From Dyadobacter sp. UC 10 (GTDB taxonomy: Bacteria > Bacteroidota > Bacteroidia > Cytophagales > Spirosomataceae): DNA of 64,000 nucleotides. Below the pieces are notes generated by a model. The model searched no databases. It saw only the letters and a program-made list of their open reading frames with translations, and had not been told where the DNA came from. This document shows, in pieces, positions 57,265-64,000 of the stretch; the first letter of the stretch is position 1, and each line of letters starts with the position of its first letter. A program made the position numbers and the translations under genes. The DNA is taken from the NCBI RefSeq assembly GCF_008369915.1, contig NZ_VSRN01000001.1, positions 124,001 to 188,000 on the forward strand. Reading direction: 5' to 3'.

Positions 57265-59646
57265 GTGTTCAAAAACTATCTGAAAGTCGCCTTTCGTAAT
57301 CTCTGGAAACATAAGATTTTTTCATTTATCAATATTATGGGCCTGACGGTAGGGATGTCGGCTTGTTTTTTGATATTCCTGTATGTCTACTTCGAGCTGA
57401 GCTACGATGCTTTCAATACCAAAGCCGACCGGGTTTACAGATTGGTGACCGATATAAAAACCCCTTCCGAGACCCTCAACACAGGCAGTACTTCCTGGGC
57501 GTTTGCACCCAACATTAAAATCGATTTTCCGGAAGTCGAAGCCTTTACGCGCGTCAACGGCGGCAGCTTTTTAGTCAGGAAAGGGGAAATCAAATTTCAG
57601 GAAGAGAAAACCGTATTTGCGGATTCCAGCATTTTTAAGGTATTGGGATTTAAATTATTAAAAGGAAACCCGGAGACGGCGCTGAAAAACCAGCTAAGCC
57701 TTGTTTTTACTGAAAAAGCGGCCAGGAAATACTTCGGCGATACCGATCCGGTTGGAAAAACTTTGCTCTTGTCGGGTGAAGGCTTCCCCGCGATTGTTAC
57801 CGGCGTGATGGAAGATATCCCTGAAAATTCACAGATCAAGGGGGATATGTTCGTGTCTATGTCGACGCTGACACAGAAATTCAATAAGGGGATTGATCAG
57901 GAGTGGGGTAATTTCGGCGCTACGACCTACCTGCTTTTAAAACCGGGAACAAGCGGAAAAGCTTTGGAGAAAAAGCTTCCGGGATTTCTCAAAAACCGCG
58001 CAGGAAAGCTCATGAACGAGCTGAATATGCATTACACGCTTTTTCTCGAACCGCTTCGGGATGTGCACCTGCGCTCAACCCGCGGCTCGGACGATTCGGG
58101 CAGTATGAACAACGTATATATCTTTTCGGTTGTGGCCGTATTCATCCTGCTGATTGCCTGCATCAATTTTGTAAACCTCACTACGGCACGCTCCGTTGAA
58201 AGGGCGAGGGAAGTGGGCATCCGCAAAGTTGTTGGTGCCCAGAAGTGGCTGGTTGCCAGGCAGTTTCTCAGCGAATCAATCTTACTCTGCCTGATCGCAT
58301 TCATTTTTGCCGTGGTTTTATCCGCTGCCTTGATCCCTTTGTTCAACAACCTGTCCGGCAAGATCATCAGTGAAGGCATCCTGCATAACCTTCCTTTTGT
58401 CGGTGGTTTATTCCTGGCTTCGATCATCATCGGAGCTGTTGCGGGCATTTATCCTGCACTGGTTTTGTCTTCTTTTGAACCGGTCGTGGTGCTGAAAGGG
58501 CGTTTTACTACCAGCCTCAAAGGGGTGTTACTGCGGAAAGGACTGGTGTCGGTTCAGTTTGCCATTTCTATTGCGCTGATTATCGCAACAATTGTGGTTT
58601 ATACGCAAATGAACTTCATGCGCAACCGCGATCTGGGTTTTAGCAAGGACCAGATGCTGATCGTCAATTCGGAAGGAGATCCTAAGAAAGAAGCATTCAA
58701 GGAATCACTCCGGAATTTGACAGGCGTGAAGTCAACGGCCACTTCTTCCAGCGTACCGGGAAGCGGGAACCCGGGAGCCTATTCGGAAATAGAAAATAAA
58801 AGCGGCGACCTGCAGATTGCCAATCTGGACCTGTATTTTGTGGATTTCGATTATATCAATCAGTTTAAGCTCAAAATGGTAGCAGGCCGGCCTTTTGAAA
58901 GGGAATTCGGCACAGACACGACCCAGGCCATGGTGATTAACGAAGCGGCTGTTAAACTCTTCGGCTACAGTTCTCCCGAGCAGGCAATCGGCCGCCGTTT
59001 CAGGCAATGGGGAAGAGAAGGAAAAATCATTGGCGTCGTGAAGGACTTTCATTTCAGGGCACTTCACGAGCCTATCAAGCCCCTAACCATGCGGATTGAG
59101 ACAAGAAATTCGGACCTTGTTTCGGTTAAGATCGATGGTGGCAATGTCAAAGGCACGGTTGCGGCGATTGAAAGCAAATGGAAATCCATCATGCCTAACC
59201 GCCCGTTCAGCTACTATTTCATGGATGAGTTCTTCGATCGCCAATACCGCAGTGAAGAACGTTTCGAAAAGCTGTTTTTCAACTTTGCAATCCTGGCCAT
59301 TTTCATCTCCTGTTTAGGATTACTCGGATTGGCTTCTTACAGCACGATGCAGCGCACGAAGGAAATTGGCGTCCGGAAAGTGATGGGCGCGTCAGTAGGC
59401 AGCATTGTGGGATTGCTTTCCCAGGATTTTTTAAAACTTGTCCTGATCGCTTTCGTTGTCGCCTCGCCGATCGCTTATTACGGCATGTACAAATGGCTGC
59501 AAAACTTCGCCTACCGCACTGACATCCACTGGTGGATATTCCTGATTGCGGCATTTTTGTCAACAGCCATCGCTTTCGTGACGGTAAGTTTTCAAAGTAT
59601 CAGGGCAGCATTGACGAATCCGGTAAAGTCCTTGCGAAGCGAATAA
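57265..59646 (+). CDS. FtsX/MacB-type ABC permease
   Basis: A 793-residue inner-membrane permease. It has an N-terminal membrane segment (about 20-43), a periplasmic MacB_PCD domain, a three-helix FtsX domain near 285-420, a second periplasmic domain (445-660) and a final FtsX domain near 675-785. Both FtsX repeats include the REVGIRKVVGA/KEIGVRKVMGA motif. No ATPase gene is nearby, common for these large Bacteroidota permeases, which borrow one encoded elsewhere. The start is a GTG, since a TAG lies 12 bases upstream in frame. Confidence 0.9.
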   Translation: MFKNYLKVAFRNLWKHKIFSFINIMGLTVGMSACFLIFLYVYFELSYDAFNTKADRVYRLVTDIKTPSETLNTGSTSWAFAPNIKIDFPEVEAFTRVNGGSFLVRKGEIKFQEEKTVFADSSIFKVLGFKLLKGNPETALKNQLSLVFTEKAARKYFGDTDPVGKTLLLSGEGFPAIVTGVMEDIPENSQIKGDMFVSMSTLTQKFNKGIDQEWGNFGATTYLLLKPGTSGKALEKKLPGFLKNRAGKLMNELNMHYTLFLEPLRDVHLRSTRGSDDSGSMNNVYIFSVVAVFILLIACINFVNLTTARSVERAREVGIRKVVGAQKWLVARQFLSESILLCLIAFIFAVVLSAALIPLFNNLSGKIISEGILHNLPFVGGLFLASIIIGAVAGIYPALVLSSFEPVVVLKGRFTTSLKGVLLRKGLVSVQFAISIALIIATIVVYTQMNFMRNRDLGFSKDQMLIVNSEGDPKKEAFKESLRNLTGVKSTATSSSVPGSGNPGAYSEIENKSGDLQIANLDLYFVDFDYINQFKLKMVAGRPFEREFGTDTTQAMVINEAAVKLFGYSSPEQAIGRRFRQWGREGKIIGVVKDFHFRALHEPIKPLTMRIETRNSDLVSVKIDGGNVKGTVAAIESKWKSIMPNRPFSYYFMDEFFDRQYRSEERFEKLFFNFAILAIFISCLGLLGLASYSTMQRTKEIGVRKVMGASVGSIVGLLSQDFLKLVLIAFVVASPIAYYGMYKWLQNFAYRTDIHWWIFLIAAFLSTAIAFVTVSFQSIRAALTNPVKSLRSE

Positions 59647-59661
59647 TGCCGGGTAACCTGT

Positions 59662-60675
59662 CTACGAGCATTGCAACAGGTACTTCATACCTGCCGGGTT
59701 ATTATCGATCATCTCAAAAACCTGCTGCCCGTTTTCCAGCGGGGCTACTTCGGTAATCAATGCGCTCAACGGAATGTCGCCATTTGCCGCCAGCGCAATC
59801 GCTTCTTCGAAATCCCGCGGCTCATATACCCTCGCCCCGATCAGTTTCAGTTCACGCCAGAAAAACCGGAACAGATCAACCGGCTTTGGCTGAGCATGAA
59901 TGGCCACCATCACAATGCGACCTCTGGCTTTCGGTAATTGCGTCATCACATGCACGCCGGCCTGGGTACCGGAAACTTCAAAAACCACATCCGCCATGGC
60001 GCCATTTGAGAAGGTAGCTACTTCGGCCGCCAGATCTTTTTCCAATGGGTTAACCGTTTTCAAACCCAGCGATTCCGCCAGTTCAATGCGTGTCGGGTTT
60101 ACTTCGGAGATCAGCACATTCGCGCCTTTTTGCCGCGCAACCAATGCAACGAGCATTCCGATCGGCCCGCCACCGATCACGGCAACATACTCCCCGGCTT
60201 TTACTTCTCCAAGGCGGACATCGTGACAAGCTACCGCCAACGGTTCGATCATCGCGCCCTCCCGCAGCGAAAGGTTTTCGGGTAGCCGGTGTAACGTGTA
60301 AGCCGGCACGTTCCAGTACGATTGCATCCCGCCCACGGTGTCGATACCGATGAATTTGAGGTTCTTTCCGATGTGGTTGCAGTCGTTATCAGAAGGATCT
60401 TCGGCTCCGGGTTTCAGCGGACGCACGGCTACTTTATCGCCAATCGCCCAGCCTGTCACGTCCGCTCCGATCGCATCGATTTCCGCAGAAACCTCGTGCC
60501 CGATCACCTGAGGAATTTGCACCCGCTGGTCCATATTACCATGATAGATGTGCACGTCCGTGCCGCAAACGCCGCAGTAAGCCACTTTCAAGCGAACGTC
60601 CCCAGCCTGCAATTCCTGCTTCTCGGAGTCCTGAACCGTAAATGTTTTATTTCCAGAATATACTAGTGATTTCAT
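59662..60675 (-). CDS. Zinc-type alcohol/polyol dehydrogenase (MDR family)
   Basis: A 337-residue medium-chain dehydrogenase. Catalytic zinc ligands appear as CGVCGTD near residue 35 and GHEVSAE near 60; the NAD site is VIGGGPIGMLVALVARQKG near 165. The lobe that normally binds structural zinc with four Cys keeps only one Cys (DPSDNDC), so that site is probably absent. It is the last gene of a minus-strand run with the VOC, heparinase-like and RraA genes, and likely oxidises a sugar acid or polyol from that pathway. A heptad array fills the gap before it. Confidence 0.85.
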   Translation of the reverse strand: MKSLVYSGNKTFTVQDSEKQELQAGDVRLKVAYCGVCGTDVHIYHGNMDQRVQIPQVIGHEVSAEIDAIGADVTGWAIGDKVAVRPLKPGAEDPSDNDCNHIGKNLKFIGIDTVGGMQSYWNVPAYTLHRLPENLSLREGAMIEPLAVACHDVRLGEVKAGEYVAVIGGGPIGMLVALVARQKGANVLISEVNPTRIELAESLGLKTVNPLEKDLAAEVATFSNGAMADVVFEVSGTQAGVHVMTQLPKARGRIVMVAIHAQPKPVDLFRFFWRELKLIGARVYEPRDFEEAIALAANGDIPLSALITEVAPLENGQQVFEMIDNNPAGMKYLLQCS

Positions 60676-60687
60676 GTTGTTGTTCTT

Positions 60688-60890
60688 TAGCTGTTAGCCG
60701 TTAGCTTTTAGCTGTTAGCTGTTAGCTTGTTTTTTAATTTATTGTTATTAGTTAATTGCATTACTTGTTCACGCTCATTCGTGTGCCACTAGCTATTGGT
60801 TGATAGTACCTCAAAAGCTAATTGCTAAAAGCTAACAGCCAATAGCTAAAAGCTAACAGCCAATAGCTAACGGCTAAAAGCCAACAGCTA
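60688..60890. repeat. Inverted arrays of degenerate heptamers, locus 2
   Basis: Six 7-base units of type TTAGCYK lie at 60688-60729, and eleven to twelve complementary units of type GCYAANN at about 60811-60890. Between them is an AT-rich loop that contains a stray unit near 60787. The right arm begins at the TAG stop of the VOC gene, and the left arm ends 12 bases before the alcohol dehydrogenase start, so the array fills the whole intergenic gap. Same unit family and orientation as locus 1, 50 kb away. Confidence 0.9.
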
Positions 60891-61283
60891 AAAAACCCTT
60901 TCCAACACCTGAATCATATTCCCTTCCCCATCGAAACAATTCCTCACTTTTCCGCCGCCGATTGCATCCATGACCTCTCCGCCCCATTTGATGTCTTTGG
61001 AATCGAGGTACTGAATGGCGGCGGTAATGTCCGTAACGCGGAATGCGACGTGTGACCAGCCGGGTGTCCAGGTGGTGCGTTCCTGGCGGAGCGTATGGTC
61101 TTTTGGCATGATTTCCAGCAAGGTACCGTCAAGTGCTTTGAGCATCCAGATCGGTTTAGGATGTTTAAAATACCGTTCATAACCCAGCGTTTCGCAGTAC
61201 CAGTCTGCCAATACTTCTACATCGTCAGCTGCTACCGCCGGGTGATCAACGCCCGTAAAAAGGGATTTCCAATCGTTTTCCAT
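60888..61283 (-). CDS. VOC-family metalloprotein (glyoxalase-like)
   Basis: A 131-residue vicinal-oxygen-chelate protein with paired beta-alpha-beta units: DHPAVAADDVEVLADWYCET at the start, LLEIMPKDH, WSHVAFRVTDI and a final NMIQVLERVF strand. His and Glu ligands are in the usual places. Members include isomerases, dioxygenases and lyases. I start at the ATG at 61283; a longer frame would run back into the repeat-like end of the heparinase gene. Its stop codon is the first TAG of heptad locus 2. It lies 43 bases after the heparinase-like gene. Confidence 0.82.
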   Translation of the reverse strand: MENDWKSLFTGVDHPAVAADDVEVLADWYCETLGYERYFKHPKPIWMLKALDGTLLEIMPKDHTLRQERTTWTPGWSHVAFRVTDITAAIQYLDSKDIKWGGEVMDAIGGGKVRNCFDGEGNMIQVLERVF

Positions 61284-61326
61284 ATTATTCTTTTTGTCTA
61301 TTTTGTGGTTAGCAGCTGTTTCCGTT

Positions 61327-63381
61327 TCAACCCTCCTCCATTCTCCACCCTCCATCCTCCCTGATAATCCCAATCCTTCCCCCGGCCCCGACCACGTTAA
61401 TCCTCTCAAAACCACCCGCTACTTCCAACTCCCAGGTATCATTACCTTTCCTTAAAATGTGTGTATTACCCTGCGCTTCATAATTCCATAAAGCGATATT
61501 TTCGGACTGGTCCAATGCAATGGCCGTTACCATGATCCGATCCAAAGTACTTTCGTTTTCGGTATGCCTGAACAACAAGCCGCTTCCCGGCTTACCTTCT
61601 CCCAACTGATTGGGTTCCACATGATAAGCATCGTGGACATATGCATATACCGGAAAACCGAGCGTCGATTGCGCGGATTGAAACAGCCTCATTCCCGAAC
61701 CTCCCCGCCTGACCGCCAGCGCATGATCATCTTTTTCAAACGTCGTTTTTCCGTCCCGGTTATTGACCAGCCAGTTCCACATGGTCGTCACCGGCTTGTT
61801 CGCTGTGATTTTATCAACCACAAAAACAACCTGACTACCTGCCAAAATCCAGAACCGACTGAATGTTGTAATCGGGTCGTCATACACTTTTGCAGCCTCG
61901 CAGCCGATCACCGAAACAATGCCTGATCTTTCACAAATCAACTTCCTATTGCCGCGATCGACAGGCTCCCCTACTTTTCCATTCCGGATTTCCCTGCGGG
62001 GCAAAACGCTTTTTTGTTCAAGTAACGTGGCCTTTGCCAGGTCTTCCTGCAAACCGAGCTTGTCTTTTTCCACCAGAAATGTGCAGGTATTGTGCGTTTG
62101 CGATGCGCTTTCCAGGCCGTGGATCAGGTTTCGGTAGCAGCTGTGGCCGGGATCGACGAGCAATCGCTCATGTTGATAAGCCAGGATAAAACCGTTCACA
62201 TCGCCATGCAAATGCCCCGGCCCGTTCAATGCATCTCCACCTCCATTGATCGCCACAACCGCTTTCCCATCCCATTGATCCCGCAAAAAACCGTGTCCAT
62301 TACTGAAAGAAACGGTTGCCGGAAGGTTTGCTTCTTGTGGTGTGACGGCTTGGAGGTCGTTTGTTAAAAGGGGCAGCGTCAGAAAACCCCAGTCATTGCG
62401 CATCCCGAAAGTCGCCAGATCGTGTGGTCCCTGATACGGTACCGGCTGGTAATATTTTTGAAATAAATAAAAGGCCAGCCCCGCTTCTTCACGGTTGGTA
62501 TTCCTGGCGGCCAGATGCAGAAGCAAGTCACCCGATGGACGAAATAATGCCGCACTGTCATTAAAATTCACCGCCCGCGCCCGTGGCTGCTCGCCCCAGG
62601 AATTCATCGGTTTAGCATACAACATGCTGTTCACCACCCACTTAATACCTTTTCCATAGGCCGAAACATCCAGCTGCGCCGCTTTTGCCGGATATGCGCG
62701 CGCTACCGATTCGTAGGCCAGCATCAAAGCAAAAGCCAGGTAGTTCCCGTATTGCAGCGATTCCGCATACGAACCATCCGATTGAAAAGCAGTGGCGCAT
62801 TGCTGCAATTCCGGAATGTAAGCATCCAGTATTTCTTCGTCTCGCAAAACAGCCGACGACACGATCACGCCCGACACCATAATCCCGCGCCAGTTGGCCA
62901 GGTGTGTGTTCTTTTGGACCCAGCGTTCGCACAGCTCCATTCCCTTTTCGGCCAACGCGGTTTCAATCTCGTCCCGCTCTGCCTCACTCCAAACATCCCC
63001 TGCCAGATCCAGTGCGGACGCGAGTGCCCAGCAAAGGTGCGCCGTTTCCAAATGTCCGGAATAGGGTTTCGAATGATTGCGGAAGGCCGGTCCTGCCCAG
63101 TCACTTTCCGGCTTTCGGGCAATGGTTAGCGTAACCGATCTGATCCAGGCCGCCCGTTTTTCCTCCGGGAACAAGCCATGGAGCATCGCAGCATCCGAGA
63201 TGTATTCGGCGGCGGGGTAATACCAGGAAGTAGCGTCTCCCGGCTGACAAAGTCCGCCATTTTCGACACGTCGCGCTACCCGCTGTTTCAATGCATCTAA
63301 AAAAGAGCAGATCAGCGGATCGCGGTCGTGAAGCTTTTGGAGAATATCCTCCCGTTCTTTTTTGGTAATGAAAATATGCAT
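61327..63381 (-). CDS. Heparinase II/III-family protein, cytoplasmic
   Basis: A 684-residue protein with an N-terminal (alpha/alpha) toroid (about 1-330, with AAEYISDAAMLHGLFPEEKR and NWRGIMVSGVIVSSAVL) and a C-terminal beta-sheet domain (about 350-650, GHLHGDVNGFILAYQHERLL). The His-rich loop GPGHLHGDVN fits a lyase active region. No signal peptide, so it probably cleaves imported uronic-acid oligosaccharides. It lies 2 bases before the RraA gene end and shares its strand. The last residues (REDGGWRMEEG) are encoded by a 7-base repeat and differ in style from the domain before. Confidence 0.85.
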   Translation of the reverse strand: MHIFITKKEREDILQKLHDRDPLICSFLDALKQRVARRVENGGLCQPGDATSWYYPAAEYISDAAMLHGLFPEEKRAAWIRSVTLTIARKPESDWAGPAFRNHSKPYSGHLETAHLCWALASALDLAGDVWSEAERDEIETALAEKGMELCERWVQKNTHLANWRGIMVSGVIVSSAVLRDEEILDAYIPELQQCATAFQSDGSYAESLQYGNYLAFALMLAYESVARAYPAKAAQLDVSAYGKGIKWVVNSMLYAKPMNSWGEQPRARAVNFNDSAALFRPSGDLLLHLAARNTNREEAGLAFYLFQKYYQPVPYQGPHDLATFGMRNDWGFLTLPLLTNDLQAVTPQEANLPATVSFSNGHGFLRDQWDGKAVVAINGGGDALNGPGHLHGDVNGFILAYQHERLLVDPGHSCYRNLIHGLESASQTHNTCTFLVEKDKLGLQEDLAKATLLEQKSVLPRREIRNGKVGEPVDRGNRKLICERSGIVSVIGCEAAKVYDDPITTFSRFWILAGSQVVFVVDKITANKPVTTMWNWLVNNRDGKTTFEKDDHALAVRRGGSGMRLFQSAQSTLGFPVYAYVHDAYHVEPNQLGEGKPGSGLLFRHTENESTLDRIMVTAIALDQSENIALWNYEAQGNTHILRKGNDTWELEVAGGFERINVVGAGGRIGIIREDGGWRMEEG
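61335..61362. repeat. Pyrimidine heptad repeat at heparinase gene end
   Basis: Four consecutive 7-base units, CCTCCAT, TCTCCAC, CCTCCAT and CCTCCCT. On the coding (minus) strand it is purine-rich and encodes the C-terminal REDGGWRMEEG. The unit sequence differs from that of the TTAGC-type arrays but shares the 7-base period and the position at a gene end. Confidence 0.8.
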
Positions 63382-63383
63382 AC

Positions 63384-64000
63384 TCAGAAATAACCTCCAT
63401 TTTTCACCACATCCGTCGGGCTCATACCGCTTTCGACCATATCACGGATGTCGGCCTCCTTTTCGATGATTTCCTCTGCTGCGAGCAGTACTTCATAGGC
63501 TATCTCTTGCGGAATGGAAATCACGCCGTCGATATCGCCGAAGACCCAGTCGCCCGGCTTTACGATCACTTCGCCCATCAATACGGGTTTCTGGTAATGA
63601 TACATCCGGAACCTGCCGAGCATGCCCGTGTTGGATTTGTATTTATGAAAAACAGGGAATTTCTGTTCAAGAATAGACTGGGTGTCGCGGATCCCGTTCA
63701 CAACCGCCCCGCAGCAGCCCGCACGAATGGCTGCCATGGTCATCACTTCACCCCATTGCGAGGTGACCGTTTCGCTGCCGCAATCCCACACCACAATGGA
63801 ATCTTCGTGCAATTCTTCCAGCATTTTGGCGCGCATTTCCATCTCGCCGTCGGTCGTAATGTCCGGCCCTCCTTTTACCGTAAATGCGAGTCCGGCCATT
63901 TTCATTTCCTCCCGAAGCGGGGCAAATGTAGCCGGCAGGCTCGATGCGTGACGATTGTGTTTGAACCGCAAAACGTCATTCACAGCACCCGAATACAGTT
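63384..64000 (-). CDS. RraA-family protein (5' end beyond window)
   Basis: At least 205 residues of an RraA/HMG-aldolase-type protein. LYSGAVNDVLRFKHN at the visible start corresponds to the family's early helix, so the true start lies beyond the window rather than at the GTG at 63983. AGLAFTVKGGPD, the central GCCGAVVNGIRDT and GDWVFGDIDGVISIPQE are the conserved regions; Arg and Asp in the second and third bind the metal and pyruvate-like substrate in aldolases. The gene is followed after 2 bases by the heparinase-like gene, so it probably splits or decarboxylates a keto acid from the same pathway. Confidence 0.85.
   Translation of the reverse strand, partial: LYSGAVNDVLRFKHNRHASSLPATFAPLREEMKMAGLAFTVKGGPDITTDGEMEMRAKMLEELHEDSIVVWDCGSETVTSQWGEVMTMAAIRAGCCGAVVNGIRDTQSILEQKFPVFHKYKSNTGMLGRFRMYHYQKPVLMGEVIVKPGDWVFGDIDGVISIPQEIAYEVLLAAEEIIEKEADIRDMVESGMSPTDVVKNGGYF

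Noticed and set aside
1..64000. Insertion sequences, transposases, integrases or phage genes
   Set aside because: No transposase, integrase or phage structural protein was recognised in any frame, despite the mosaic look of the island.

Overview
The window looks like the chromosome of a Bacteroidota bacterium of the order Cytophagales, most likely Dyadobacter or a close relative in Spirosomaceae. This rests on the two SusC/SusD pairs, the ECF sigma/FecR/STN-receptor signalling set, DUF1735, DUF1080 and Gfo/Idh/MocA proteins, Bacteroidota-type lanthipeptide leaders and moderate GC. The genus is an inference; no rRNA or tRNA gene was seen.

Layout. (1) 1-5.7 kb, minus strand: an iron or siderophore uptake block (TonB-dependent receptor, DUF4374 lipoprotein, AraC regulator, DUF3325 and DUF3649 membrane proteins, truncated PepSY protein). 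(2) 6.0-14.8 kb, minus strand: sugar metabolism genes (quinoprotein sugar dehydrogenase fused to cytochrome c, ROK repressor, FAD oxidoreductase, FucP-type permease, N-acylglucosamine 2-epimerase). (3) 15.1-25.2 kb, plus strand: a glycan uptake locus (ECF sigma, FecR, SusC with STN domain, SusD, DUF1735, DUF1080, Gfo/Idh/MocA) fitted to a 3-keto-glycoside route. (4) 25.2-53.5 kb: a large RiPP (ribosomally made, modified peptide) island, the centrepiece. (5) 53.6-59.6 kb: tannase-family esterase, NTF2-like protein, small membrane protein, PIN toxin/antitoxin pair, FtsX-type permease. (6) 59.7-64 kb, minus strand: alcohol dehydrogenase, VOC protein, heparinase II/III-family protein, truncated RraA-family protein.

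The island holds five tandem class I lanthipeptide precursors with double-glycine leaders, a full-length LanB dehydratase, two adjacent LanC-like cyclases (one without the Cys-His zinc ligands), two luciferase-like flavin oxidoreductases that could hydrogenate dehydroamino acids, and a SusC/SusD pair in the same operon. A second arm holds an FxsB-like radical SAM/SPASM maturase with a 57-residue candidate precursor carrying a Trp-Leu-Gln motif, a further short acidic peptide, a lanthipeptide-like orphan precursor, a C39-peptidase ABC exporter and an HlyD adaptor. A third arm is an operon of an outer-membrane barrel protein and four glycan-type transferases, beside a divergent gene for a DxD-type transferase with a possible winged-helix tail. 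A LytS/LytTR-type two-component pair sits in the middle.

Six promoter regions in the island carry two 9-base direct repeats at exactly 21-base spacing (core GTCGA or GTATA). That is the geometry bound by LytTR regulators, so the three arms appear to form one regulon making glycosylated, possibly doubly modified, peptides. Separately, two gene boundaries outside the island carry large inverted arrays of degenerate 7-base repeats that start at the stop codon of the upstream gene, and a third gene end carries a different 7-base repeat.
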